Positions 1-10,999 of a stretch of DNA of 64,000 bases are shown in pieces; the first letter of the stretch is position 1, and the number at the start of each line of letters is the position of its first letter. This stretch comes from Macrothele yani (lineage: Eukaryota > Arthropoda > Arachnida > Araneae > Macrothelidae): assembly GCA_039090855.1 (NCBI GenBank), contig CM077010.1, positions 42,116,905 to 42,180,904 on the forward strand. The letters are read 5' to 3'. Under the pieces are notes generated by a model. The model searched no databases. It saw only the letters and a list, made by a program, of their open reading frames with translations, and was not told the DNA's origin. The position numbers and the translations under genes are program-made.

Positions 1-228
1 GTTGCCAAAGACTTTTATCTGAAATCAGTAGACCAGAGATCAAAAAATCAGATCAAATTTTTCTGCTTGAAATGTGTATAACCTCACAAATGTAATGTGT
101 TATTGGATGCAATCTTAATATCAAGAAACACTTAAATCTACTGGTATGTCAAATATTACCAGTACTCCACAAACTACTATTAAACAGCGGAATGAAAATT
201 TAAATCAGTACAGTCTTGAGTCGTTTCT

Positions 229-845
229 TTACGCTTTCGAACCGTAGGTTGAAGAAGCGTATATGCTCCAGCTTTGTCCGTCCGCATGATAACTAGCGTA
301 AAAGTGGTTCGATTTCGATGAAATTTCAGTATGTGGTAGGGGACTACCCGAGGACAAACCCTATTAAAAATGGGCGAAATGAGGTCGAAGGGCAGGGCAT
401 AGGAGCGGGATTCATTTCATTGCCCTTATGTGTCATAACTTGCGCAAAAATGAATCGGTTGCGACAAAAACTTTATCATGTTGTTCCGGATATATACCTA
501 ACCGGTTCTGTTAAATATCATCGAAATGGAGTCAAAGGTCAGGGCACAGGAGTGAGATTTATTCCACAACCATTATCCTCATGACTTGACTAAAAATGCT
601 TCTATTGCAACAAAACTTTAGTATGTTGTTTCGGAGGTGTACTGAACCAATTGTGTTTAATATAATCGAAATGGGGTTGAAGGCCAGGGCACAGGAGCAA
701 AATTTAATACTGAACCAGTTTTTTTTAATACAGGAGCGAGATTTATTTCACAGCCATTATCCTCATAACTTGAGTAATGCTTTCTGGTATGTTGGAAAGC
801 GTATAATAATTAATCAATGCATTGCATGATTTTACTAACTTCTTT
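229..845 (+). repeat. Dispersed repeat family A, copy 1
   Basis: It begins with a terminus (TTACGCTTTCGAACCGTAGG, then GTTGAAGAAGCGTATATGC) that recurs at 43568 and, inverted, near 23370. The interior is degenerate ~145-bp units with phrases such as 'ggtcgaagggcagggcatag' and 'aaatttcagtatgtggta'. The short open frames here are repeat sequence, not genes. The right side ends near the 'tggtatgttggaaagcgtat' block that is also shared with the 43.6-kb copy. Confidence 0.65.
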
Positions 846-1109
846 CTTATAAGATATTACTGCTGGTCAGCATTATAAAATAATGCTGATCATTAAAACT
901 AATGTTGATGCTAATACTAATGGCAGTTGCGTTTTAATGCAGACAAGCTGGATCTGTCCCACTTGTCTTCCTGAAAACAATTAGAGTATATACTTACGCT
1001 TCTCACTCGACGATACCCAGATGTTCACAAAGTACGTGAAATAAGTGCTATTCTCAAAAAAGTATCATCAATGCAGGTATCACACTGTAGACGTTATTCT
1101 GATATCCTG

Positions 1110-1255
1110 CGTTTGTGAAAACACAAGTTCGCCCGCGACGATATCGAAACCGTGTCCCTTCACTCCAGAGTTAGTCGCTCTCCCAACTGAGCTTCGCGGC
1201 AGAGATGGAAACGAATCACTGGTCAACGGGTCGACAATTTCTTGAGGGTCCAATG
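1110..1255 (-). repeat. tRNA-like SINE remnant (family S2)
   Basis: The minus strand reads a tRNA-like box A (GCTCAGTTGGGAGAGCGACT) and, about 30 bases on, a box B-like segment (ACGGTTTCGAT). The same head recurs at 25.65 and 25.93 kb. It is a degenerate SINE head and not a functional tRNA, because no good acceptor stem is present. Confidence 0.5.
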
Positions 1256-1791
1256 AGTCGGGTCAATGTGTTCCTGACCCGATTTTGACACGGTTTTATT
1301 CCCGTTTTATTTTTTGAAAATAGAAAAATATATTCCAAAGAAAAATGCGCGTTGTGGAATTCTGTAGTCGATACTGGTACCCACGGAGTGAATAACGATT
1401 TACCATGCAAAAATATTGTCTCTTTCTTAAAAAGACGAAAATTTCCACCGACCGACGTCAAACACACCGACACCATATCGTCAAAAGATACTTCCTTTGT
1501 GTTGTTTTACAGTGCGATTGTCCAGGGCAAGGTACAGGCAAACGCCGTTCGCCTGCTTCTCAGCTGATTCACTCTTTCCGTGCGAAGTTCACTGTATGAC
1601 TAAGAGTTACTTTTCACATCGCATCTTTTACATTGAGCATCCAGAGCTTTTCGATTGATCTGCTAACATCCCGTTCCCATGACATGTCATGTCGAAATTA
1701 ATATGTGTGGATTTAACATTAAGGAGGTTGAGAAAAGCGTCGGTGTCAACAAATAATACGTGCTTATTCAAAACCACAAGGGGAAGAGTGA
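1256..1791. other. Unassigned stretch
   Basis: AT-rich sequence with short overlapping open frames on both strands and no recognisable domain, transposon end or RNA gene. Confidence 0.4.
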
Positions 1792-1986
1792 ATGCTGGAA
1801 ATTATGGAACCGGCGAATAATTCTGTGTTGTTTGGTCTTGCTCGTTGTTCAAAATGGGGAAAGTGTACAATTACAAAGAAGGATGTCGACGGTGTAATAA
1901 GAGATTATGGAACCCAAAATCTAACTGACCATATGAAAGAATGCGCACCTCCATCAAAGCGTGAAAAGAGTGAACAATCTAAATAA
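1792..1986 (+). pseudogene. Possible BED-type zinc-finger fragment
   Basis: A 64-codon frame. Residues ~18-50 resemble the second half of a BED or C2H2-like finger: a Cys near residue 19 (ARCSKWGKC), a GTQNLTDHMKEC block with His and Cys, then a basic tail. BED fingers start many hAT transposases, so this could be a hAT relic. No transposase core, TIR or target duplication is visible nearby, and the finger lacks the usual first Cys pair spacing. It could equally be chance. I would not treat it as an expressed gene. Confidence 0.2.
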
Positions 1987-2051
1987 ATTTAAAAAAATAC
2001 ATTTGTGTAATCGTAAATAATGATTCCCATTTATTTGTAATATACTCACGG

Positions 2052-4752
2052 AGTAGATCTCATCGAACTGAAAAGTGGACATCTCTTCTACTATCGTGGG
2101 ACAGATACTGGCAGAACTAGTGGTGTTGGATTTATAATAAACAAGAAACTGAAGGATAAAGTTGTAGAAGTTGAAAGTTCCTCTGACAGAGCTGCACGAC
2201 TTGTTATCCAACTCTCGAAAAGATACCAGGCTCAGATTATTCAAACTTGTACCCACCACAAGTCATCCTGAAGAAGAAATTGAAGAATTTTATGAGGAAA
2301 TTTGTCATCTAAATAATAAAGGTAAGCAGCACTTAAAAATAATTATGGGAGATTTCAATGCAAAAATAGGGCAACGGCAACAGAATGAAACTTCAGTAGG
2401 TAAATTCGGTCACGGCAACAGAAACCAGCGTGGAAATACTCTCGTTGAGTTTGCAGAGGCAGAAGGGTTTTTCATCTTGAACTCCTTCTTCAAGAAAAAG
2501 CCACACAGGAAATGGACATGGAGACATCCAAATGGGACGACAAGTGAAATTGATTTTATTATGTGTAACAAAAAATTCGTCATAGAAGACTGCAGTGTGC
2601 TAAACAAGTTCAACACAGGTAGTGACCATAGATTGGTGAGATGTAAGATGCACCTCAACACTAAACTTGAACGTGGCAAGCTCATAAGACAAACAAAACC
2701 TATTGACATAACCAACCTTAAAAAACACCATAATACCTTCAAGTTGGAACTGAACAACAGGTTCTCTGCTTTGGAAGGCCTAACATCGGAAGAAGTGGAC
2801 ATCTCTGAAGTTAACAGAAAAGTAACCAAAGCTCTTATGGAAACAGCAACAAAATTAGCTGGGTCTAAGAACAAGTTGCATGTAAACAAATTATCAGGAA
2901 AAACGAAAATGTTGATGCAAAAAAGAAGAGATGAGGACAACTAAAGAAGATGTGACTTCCAAAGTGGAATATATAGAGCTATGCAAGACAGTAAGGAAAA
3001 GTATCACTGAAGACGTAAGAAAATTCAACTGTGAACTAGTAAGGAAAGCAATTGAAAACAACCAAAGCCTAAAGATAGCAAAGGGACATCTCAGTAAGGG
3101 AAGAAAACAGATTATGGCACTGAGAAAAGAAGATGGTTCTGTAACAAGAAATAGAGGCGAAATTTTGACAAGAGTGAAAAGATTTCTACTCCAAATTATA
3201 TGAAAGGGATGATACATGCACTCCAGACATCATGAAAGATACCAGTACCAGAGTTCCTCCAGTCCTTCCAGCAGAAGTTGCACATGCAATCAAGAACATG
3301 AAGCGGGGGAAAGCTCCAGGAGAAGATGGAATTACTGTAGACATCATACAAGAAGCAAGTGGAGAAATCGAAACAGCACTCGCCCAAATTTTCACTCGAT
3401 GCCTTAATGAAGGAAAGATTCCTGAGGATTGGAACACCGCTACAATGATCCTGCTACATAAGAAAGGTGACATTGAGGATCTCGGAAACTACAGACCTAT
3501 CAGCCTCCTATCAGTAGTTTATAAAATCTTCACTAAAGTTCTTTCACACCGCTTGAAGGTAACACTGGACATGGCTCAACCGAGAGAACAAGCTGGATTC
3601 AGGAGTGGCTACAGCACAATAGATCATATCCACGTACTGAGAGAACTAATTGAAAGAGCGAGGGAATATGAACTTCCATTGTGCATGGCTTTTATCGATT
3701 ATGAAAAAGCCTTTGATTCGGTGAAACCATCAGCAGTTACAATGGCTCTGAAAACCTGCGGTATTGAAGATGCATACATTAATATTATTAATAACATCTA
3801 TGAAAATGCAAGTGCAAAGATTCGGCTGTTTGAAAATACAACACACATAAAAATTGGAAAGGGAGTGAGACAAGGGGACACCATATCTCCGAAGCTCTTT
3901 AATGCCACATTGGAGAGTGTTTTTCAGTCGCTGAGCTGGGAAAACAAAGGGATAAAGATTAATGGAGATTATCTAACCCACCTTCGTTTTGCTGATGACG
4001 TAGTCATTTTTGCAACTACCCCATCAGAGCTGCAGAGTATGATCCAGGAACTTGCTGACAAGAGTAAAGAAGTGGGATTAAAAATGAACTTTCAGAAGAC
4101 AAAAGTGATGTTCAATGCTTTTACAAGAAATGAAGATTTATTAATTGATGGAGAAAAGCTGGAGATAACAGACACGTACGTTTATCTTGGACAGCAGATA
4201 TCAAGTGAGGGTCACATTGATGAAGAAATTAATCGGCGTACAAAACTTGCCTGGAGAGCATTTGGAAGAAACAGCATAATTTTCAAGAGCAATATGCCAT
4301 TATGTCTTAAAAGAAAAGTGTTTGATCAATGCATCCTTCCAGTGCTTACGTATGGTGCAGAAACGTGGACCTTAACTAAAAGAGACATACAAAGGCTGCA
4401 GACAACTCAAAGAGGCATGGAGAGGTGCATGCTTGGTGTAACCAGGAGAGATAAGAAGAGGAACTCGTGGATCAGAAAAATGACAAGAGTGGAAGACATC
4501 ATGATCAGAGTTAAATCCCTGAAATGGCAATGGGCTGGACATACTGCCAGAAGGACAGATCATCGATGGACAGCTGAAATTTTAGATTGGATTCCAAGGG
4601 ACAGGAAAAGACCCAGAAGAAGACCACATGGGAGATGGGTGGATGAAATTCGAAAGTATGCAGGGGTGACATGGAGGAGACTGGCACAAGACAGACCGTT
4701 GTGCAGGAAACTTGGGGAGACCTTCGTCCAGCAGTGGATTGATAATGGTTGA
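2052..4752 (+). pseudogene. RTE endonuclease-reverse transcriptase, frameshifted
   Basis: In life this protein nicks target DNA and reverse-transcribes its own RNA. The order is intact from mid-endonuclease onward: an endonuclease piece in one frame (about 2052-2250), then GDFNAKIG (~2347) and SDHRLV (~2620) of the exonuclease-endonuclease-phosphatase fold in a second frame. A linker follows in a third frame (2931-3203). The reverse transcriptase is in a fourth frame (to 4752) with NYRPISLLSVVYKIF, AFIDYEKAFDS, GVRQGDTISP and the catalytic FADDVVIF (~3990). A C-terminal WAGHTARRTDHRW block typical of RTE follows. At least three frameshifts (about 2250, 2930-2945 and 3190-3205) make it non-functional. 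The 506-codon RT frame has no internal stop, so decay is recent to moderate. Confidence 0.88.
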
Positions 4753-4766
4753 CAATGATGATGATG
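2052..4766 (+). mobile_element. 5'-truncated RTE-type LINE
   Basis: A non-LTR retrotransposon insertion flanked by a perfect 10-bp duplication, ATACTCACGG, at 2042-2051 and 4767-4776. The left edge falls inside the endonuclease domain, so the 5' end is missing, as in incomplete target-primed reverse transcription. The right end is a short GAT/ATG microsatellite, which fits the RTE clade (RTE elements end in short simple repeats rather than poly-A). Without the insertion the host site reads '...tttgtaat' + ATACTCACGG + 'tcacggtc'. Confidence 0.85.
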
Positions 4767-4776
4767 ATACTCACGG

Positions 4777-6150
4777 TCACGGTCATAGTCAGCCATTACT
4801 TCTGAATTACGCAAAATAGTGACACTAAAAATTACACTAAAATTTAGCAAGTCACCAAATTTTATTATTAAAAAAGGATTTCATTTATTAAATATCATGC
4901 AGTTATTGGGATGAATATATAAAGGGAGGACATTAATTATTCATAAGTGTGTTCTATAAGGTATGTAATTATTATAATTTATACATAGTCATAAAGAAAT
5001 TATGCCCCGTGTTCACGTGTAAGAGTTGGACATGCCACATATTTACATGTGAAGAATCGAATTACACTTCTAGAAGGGACTTCACTGTCCACTGAAAAAA
5101 AAAAAACGTTTTTTGTTCGAAGCCATTGTAACAAAGTAAATGTCTGGGGTAGTTCGAATGGCGCCAACGAAGCACGGTTCTGGCAATCACGACGGAAACA
5201 CGGAATTACGGAGAGCACTTAGCAGCTACATAAAACAATTCATTTAAATGCTTTCTCATCGAGCTGGACAAAGCTCAACGGCAAAAGTCGCCAGTCTGTG
5301 TGGTCGACTGTATTCTTCTTTTGTAACGAAAGTATGTAGCCAATGTTTGTATTTTGTATTGATGTACCTTTGAAGTGTCTGATTTCAAGCGAAGGCGGCG
5401 GAAATGGAAATGACACGTGGTGATCCCGAAGTGAGATAAGGACGGCAGGTGTGCGTGATTGTGAGCTAGCCAGGGTGTGGTCATCTGAAGCGGTAGCCGT
5501 TATAGCCGGAGGGAATGCAAAATCGGGAAGAACCGAAAACTGCAGTCAGGTAGCAATGCCTCGGGGTAGCGAGTCGAAAGGGATGCTGGGTAATCTCCCA
5601 GGATGAGGAGGAGGTCACGTGCAAGAAGTGAGTGGTAGTCAGAGTGTAGAGATCGATGCGCAAGCGTTAGGTTGTGGGAGCAGAAGCTCCCTTATCAAAT
5701 GTTAAGAGGAGGAATGAGGTAGAGCGCTTCATGATTGAAGGCTGGCAGTTGTGATAACTCGGGTTAGGTCGGTGTACGGATGCACCATGGTTTTCCTAAA
5801 AGAGTAGTAGCGTAGCAAGGAGAAAGTGTTCAAAGCGTTAAATAGATTCCAAAGGTATGCGGTTAGAGGAAGTAAGCTGATTAGAGAAGTGTAGATCCGA
5901 ACAGTACTAATAGGCCCGTGTCAAAGCAACGACACCGTAGGTCAATTTCAGCGAAGCCGTCAGTCGCACGAAATCAGATTTTGAGACCGTAAACTTTCTT
6001 CAATACCATTGTTAAGTTCATGTTACGGAGTGATTACTTCAAATAGTGTCAAATGCCTCATTTAAAACCTTCCATACCTTCCTCGATTAGCAGATCACAA
6101 TATTAAAACTTAAGAAGAGAGTGCCTAGGCATTCGTTCTACAAACGAATG
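4777..6150. other. Unassigned stretch
   Basis: The first 250 bases are AT-rich. About 5250-5960 is more GC-rich and has no long open frame (none over 75 codons) and no repeat partner I could find in this window. I see no TIR, tRNA-like box or coding motif. This is one of the largest pieces that could be unique host sequence. Confidence 0.4.
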
Positions 6151-6402
6151 TTAAAGGAACAGTAAACGAAAAAAAAGGTCCTCGAAAATACGAATTTTTG
6201 CTGTCATGTTATGTGGGTGACAAGCGATGCTTATAGAGCCGAAATTTGTTTCCCTACGGCCGTTGTGAACTGAGTAAACAGCTGTCAAAGTTTCTGGTGA
6301 TGACGTCACACTAGACAAGCGGTCAGTCAGACCACTTCTCGCACCAGCAGCATCTGTGTACTCGGTGCGGTAGGGGTTGTGAAGGACAGTACGAAGTAAT
6401 TA

Positions 6403-7330
6403 GTGTCAGGAATTTCTCTCCTTGTGGTACACGTGTCCTGTTCGTTAGTCATCAAACTTTCTGCTACAATTTACACAACTGGAATGAATTTTAAGCAGTT
6501 GACGGATTTCGCTGAAACCCTTGGTTTACAAGCACTCAGTAACTACTTTTTACAAAGTAGTGAAATTTGTAGTTGGGCCAATAATCAAATTTACGTGGCA
6601 CAGTATGAAAAAATAAATTACTGATGATTTAAAATTATGCAATTCTGAAATTTGGGTGAGCGGAGATGGACAGTTTGATTCGCCAGGTTACTGTACGTAT
6701 TCCATTATGGATATTCGCAAGGGAAATGTAGAATTTATTGTCGTTCAAAAAGGTGTTTTTGACGGGGACTTAAAAAATTATGCGTGTGATTTATTACTCT
6801 CAGGCGTCTATGAAGAAATAAAGATATACATGCTGCCCCGGTGGCGCAGTGGTCAAAGGCGCTTGCCTCTGATCATTCGTCCGTAAGGGGTCCGGGTTCG
6901 AATCCCGGTCAGGCATGGATGTTGTGTTTGTCTTACGGCACTGGCTCTCTCCCTTCCCTGGAACCAGTGACCCTAAATTAGGGACGGGCGACTGCTTATA
7001 GCCCATTGAGTTGCTCATGGTGGTCGTTAAACCTCCAATCAAAAAAAAAAAAAAAAAAAAAAAAAAGATATACATTTTTTAATCAGATAGACAGAAGAAT
7101 TCGTGCCTTCATGAAGAAAAAATATTCCAAATTGATCATCACATGGCCAAAAGTTTGGCTAAAAATCAAAAAGCTGCTGAAAAGAAAGCTCCTTTACTAG
7201 AAGCATAGCGGTCGAGTTTAACCAACCATTTATGGTGGTCAGCTCAAACGTGTGATGGAGATGCTGAGCTGCTGGTAGAAAAATTTCTATCTCTGACTAA
7301 TCAGCCATACAGTAGAAATAACAGTTAGAT
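6403..7330 (+). pseudogene. Kolobok-like transposase remnant
   Basis: Three blocks can be read in order. The first is an N-terminal segment with STTGMNFKQLTDFAETLG-like text (in the copy, 'IYTTGMNFKQLTDFAE'). The second is SGDGQFDSPGYCTYSIMD (~6656-6710), close to the catalytic 'GDGRxDSPGxSAKYxTY' signature I associate with Kolobok-type transposases; the SAKY part is lost. After the SINE insertion, a third block near 7140-7290 contains HHMAKSLAKNQK, NHLWWSAQTCDGDAELL and VEKFLSLT, matching the downstream 'HxAKSLSKK...NHxWxxxxTCxGD' part of the same family. Stops and frame changes separate the blocks. The family call is from memory of its motifs; the TTAA ends agree with it. Confidence 0.62.
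6832..7063 (+). mobile_element. SINE S1, full copy
   Basis: A tRNA-derived SINE: box A region (TGGCGCAGTGGTCAAAGGCG), box B (GGGTTCGAATCCCGG), then a conserved body (GGATGTTGTGTTTGTCTTAC, CTTCCCTGGAACCAGTGACC, GACGGGCGACTGCTTATAGC, GTCGTTAAACCTCC) and a poly-A tail. The target duplication AAAGATATACAT is at 6820-6831 and 7064-7075. It lies inside the Kolobok-like transposase. Confidence 0.9.
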
Positions 7331-8092
7331 AAACTGTTTTTTTTTACCTAACTGTTATTTCTAGTTCATATTTGGCTTCTTGTTTTCCATATCATGTTCA
7401 ACTATTGCAGTATTTTTATTTTCGTGGAGCGGGGGTCATTAATGACTTTGCACTTGGGCTACGAAAAATACTCATAAAGTTGTTTCTCCCATGACAATAG
7501 GAGAAACTTAAAAAATATATATGCACTTAGTTCAATGAAAAATACCTTTATATACTCGTATACAGACAGTAGCTGACAAATCTTTAGTGACAGTGGGAGT
7601 TAATCGAAATAGTCTGTGCCATTTCCAGAGCAACAAACAAGACCCAAATACTGTTGCTCCTTAGATTCAGGAAAACATTCTAACAACACAAGAAGGGATT
7701 ACTTTTCTGATTTTTTTGCCCTACAGGTATTCAGGCATTCACCCAATATACGAATTGTTTGTACGCAACGTGTCTCCATAGTTTGCTACATACAAGTTCA
7801 TATTTTTTTTTCCAGCCCAAAGAATCATTTGATAACAACTTGCCTGTAAGGTGCGGATGTTTAAAACAACACTGTCGAATGATTCGTTTTTTATTATACC
7901 ATTGGGCACTACCTTTTATTTTCAGTATCTAAAAACTCTCGTTTAAACAAAAACATTCAGCGTCTATTGACATTCTCTCGCAGTTATAACATTGGCACCA
8001 GTCAAGATTACCTTTTCTACCCTCGAATTTTTTGACATTTCTTGTTAAACATTCGTACTGTACCGGCAGAACATCATGGTCTAAATGAAGAA

Positions 8093-8145
8093 GGATTTAT
8101 ACTAGCCATTTTACAGATTGACTGCAAAATGGCTAGTGTAAATCC
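8093..8145. repeat. Short inverted repeat
   Basis: 20-base arms (GGATTTATACTAGCCATTTT and its near-complement, one mismatch) around a 13-base spacer. 'Aatccttat' echoes follow to about 8200. It is inside the right part of the Kolobok-like element. Confidence 0.7.
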
Positions 8146-8563
8146 TTATAATCCTTATATAATCCTTATTCGACTGCTTATGTAAATCCTTATTCGACTG
8201 CGCTGCACAGAACGGCAAAGAGCACCGATTGGAACCCTACGCATTCGGAGCGTCCGGTCTCTTGTCTAGTGTGACGTCACTGCTGATTTTAAAAAACGCT
8301 GTAGCGGGAAACTACTTACGATAAAGCATTTCTGATTGCGTCAGTTTTCATGTCTCTTTCGAAATTACATTTTCGCACGGAGAAAAAAAATGCCCGAAAT
8401 GAGTTTACTGTTCCTTTAAGTACGAACTAATCTCATTTAAGTTTGCTGGTGTGTGGATAGGTGCTGAATGGAATAAGCTGACGCTCTTCTGAGGGGAGGC
8501 GGATTACAGGACATGAGAGATACGCTCACCCCTACAAATATATATTACGTTTATATGTATATA

Positions 8564-9973
8564 CACTGCTGGCCACCCAAAATGCAACACCAAGTAGGAC
8601 ACGAGATAGCAAAGCCAGATTTACTAGACACATAACAACAGATACAAAGATGAAACGATTGAGCTTACAGGCCCGTGCGACTTTCGGAACACGCAGACAT
8701 CAATAGTTCGTGTGGCCCACATGGCTGGCAATAACGGCCGCTACGCGCCGCGGCATTGAACGAAAGAGGCTTTGGATGTGGGCTTGGGGTATGTCGGTCC
8801 AGGCTGCTTCCACACGTTGCCACAGTTCATCAGGCGTAGCCACAAGTGGTGCTTACCGGGCCACTCGGTTGCCGATCGGCAACCAGACGTGTTCGATGGA
8901 CGACATATCGGGAGAACAGGCGGGCCACGGCAGCAGTGACACCTGGTGGGCCGTGAAGAATTGTTGCACGATGCGTGTCACGTGCGGGCGCGCATTGTCC
9001 TGTTGAAACGTGGCCGCTGGCAAGTCCTGCAAGTAAGGGAGGACTACAGGCTCCAAAACGTCGCAGATGGTGCGGTGGCTGTAGAGTGTACCGGCGATGT
9101 GTACCAGAGGGGTGCGGGTGTCATATCCAATTGCGCCCCAAACCATAACGCCAGGCGACGGACCGGCATGGCGATGCATAATGCAGGCGTCATACAGTCT
9201 CTCGCCGCGGTGCCGCCACACGCGGATCCGACCATCGTGGTGTTGCAGGCAGAAGCAGGATTCGTCGGAGAAGACAATGTCGTGTCATTCCGTAGTCCAT
9301 GTGCGGCGTTCAACGGCCCACTGCCGCCGCACTCGCCGGTGGTGTAACGTCAATGGTAATCGGAACAATGGGCGCCGTGCGACACGTCCCCGCTCCTGCA
9401 GACGACGTCGAACGGTACGTGCTGACACGGTTGTTGCGCAACACAGCCTAATTCCTGTGCTAACGTTCGTGATGTGGCGGTGCGAGCCGTCAATGCCCGC
9501 CGCACAACATGCCGGTCCTCTCGTTCAGTGGTGTGCTGCGGCAATCGCTCACGTCGGTCCGTCCGTCCGTCCGTCCCTTTTGCACCCACCGAATCCATAC
9601 TTGCCTTACTGTGGCTGGATGTCGTCCCACACGGGCACCGATGTCTCGGTACGATAAACCGCTGTCGCGATAAGCCACTATTCGTCCTCTGTCGAACTCC
9701 GAAACGTGCTGGAATGACTGCCGTATTCTGCGACGAGGCATCAGGAGGTTTCCCACGCACAGGTCCGGCAGCACAACACACTTCCACTACTTACACCCCG
9801 CCTTCTGTGCACCCTTCTTATAGTGTTTCTCGGTGGCGTGCCGGGCGCACATGATTTGCGTATGCCCTGCAATGCTAATCGTTTGCATGTCCTCTCGCGG
9901 GCGACTCGTGCTGCGAATTTCAGGCCAACCGGATGCTTCCTTCTTGGTTTTGCAATTTGGGTGGCCAGCAGTG
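8564..9973 (-). mobile_element. Tc1-like DD34E transposon, copy 1
   Basis: Terminal inverted repeats CACTGCTGGCCACCCAAAAT and GGGTGGCCAGCAGTG are each flanked by TA (8562-8563, 9974-9975), the Tc1/mariner target duplication. The length is 1410 bp. A second copy with the same ends lies at 36121-37504 in the opposite orientation. Confidence 0.92.
8736..9790 (-). pseudogene. Tc1-like transposase, frameshifted (copy 1)
   Basis: The enzyme cuts and pastes the element. The N-terminal helix-turn-helix part reads on the minus strand from about 9770: FDRGRIVAYRDSGLSYRDIG and GRHPATVRQVWIRWVQKG. The catalytic core follows in another frame: HDIVFSDESCFC (first Asp), GVMVWGAIGYDTRTPL, ATFQQDNARPHV (second Asp) and SPDMSSIEHVW (Glu). 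There are 34 residues between the second Asp and the Glu, so DD34E. The frame changes between the N-terminal part and the core (about 9310-9490), so no full protein is made. The catalytic residues themselves survive. The long plus-strand frames here are antisense. Confidence 0.85.
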
Positions 9974-10014
9974 TACATGTAAACTGAGTTTTGAATTTAT
10001 GGTTCAAAGCAGAT

Positions 10015-10140
10015 TTGTCCTGGTCGGGTCCGGGTCCGAAAGTTTTGCCCGTTACCAACTCTGCTTCGCGGACAGAATGTCTCGCAGCAGATTTGTCGCC
10101 TTGACACATGTTTTCACCTCTGTAGTACGTCACACGTTTA
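10015..10140 (-). repeat. SINE S2 copy
   Basis: The minus strand reads GTGACGTACTACAGAGGTG, then CATGTGTCAAGGCGACAAAT, then a tRNA-like GCGAAGCAGAGTTGGTAACG. The same order is seen at 25393 and 25872. It starts just beyond the Tc1 copy and has no clear target duplication. Confidence 0.55.
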
Positions 10141-10657
10141 CCAAACTGGTAAAAATCTTTGTATAATAGACTTATTAATTACCTCGAATGAAGAAATATT
10201 TCATAATAACCAGTATGAATTTGAAAAAAATAGGTAGCAGGAGTTGAATAGTTTTATTCTTGTGCAGCTTTATCTCTTATCAATTCTGAGGTGAGTCTTG
10301 TTCATTGGATCAGTAGATGGTGAGTATTGAAAGAATGCAGACATTTTTAGATAACATGTTCCAAATGTGCAGATGGTCTTATTAACAGAGACAATTCAGT
10401 AGATTCCAAAAATTTATCAGTAGAATGGCAACACTGTGCGGAACACTGCTTTACTGAAATCACTGATTAAGATGGCGCGTATTCTGATGAATGACAAAGC
10501 CATCCCATCCGTCTCCATCCTGGCTTCTTTCTTCTGACTCGCTTTCTCAGTCACCTGAACCTCGTTTGTAGTAATGCTTGTCCACTGTTACTCCGTCGGG
10601 AACCCTTTACCAAAACCGCACTTTTTGTGTCCAAAAAAATTAAATGGTCTTGAAAAT
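10141..10657. other. Unassigned stretch
   Basis: AT-rich sequence between a SINE and a Tc1-like element. No coding motif, repeat partner or RNA gene is visible. Confidence 0.4.
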
Positions 10658-10745
10658 TACACTGGCGGAAAGTGAAAAAAGAACACCAAGAAGGAGGCGT
10701 CTGATAACAACGAAATTTATACAGCATAATAACGGAATACAGAGG

Positions 10746-10968
10746 TTGGTTGGTTGGTTGGTTGGTTGATTAATTTTAATGGCGCAAGGGCCAGGTTTGG
10801 CCAAAGAGCGCCAGACACAGAACTATCAGCTACAAATGTTTAAAAGCGTGGAAAATGATTAAGAGCAGACAGGCATGGTAAAAGTTGGAAAAGAGGATGA
10901 TGAAAGCTGTGAAGACAAGTTAGTTAAATAGGTTTATATAAACATTTATTTATTTACTATTAGAATTA

Positions 10969-10999
<31 letters not shown>

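Larger units (their letters stand above)
6155..8415 (+). mobile_element. Kolobok-like DNA transposon
   Basis: The ends are inverted: AGGAACAGTAAAC on the left and GTTTACTGTTCCT on the right. Each abuts TTAA (6151-6154 and 8416-8419), the TTAA target duplication used by Kolobok and piggyBac elements. A further shared inner block, GTGACGTCACACTAGACAAG, lies about 140 bases inside each end in inverted orientation. The interior carries a decayed transposase with a Kolobok-type signature and an S1 SINE. Confidence 0.68.

Noticed and set aside
2410..2940. 176-codon minus-strand frame
   Set aside because: It lies opposite the RTE endonuclease, which has GDFNAKIG and SDHRLV on the plus strand.
5250..5960. 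rRNA or other structural RNA fragment
   Set aside because: It is GC-richer than its surroundings, but I recognise no conserved rRNA segment or RNA fold.
9097..9657. 186-codon and similar plus-strand frames
   Set aside because: Antisense shadows of the Tc1-like transposase; the minus strand carries the catalytic motifs and the TIRs frame it.
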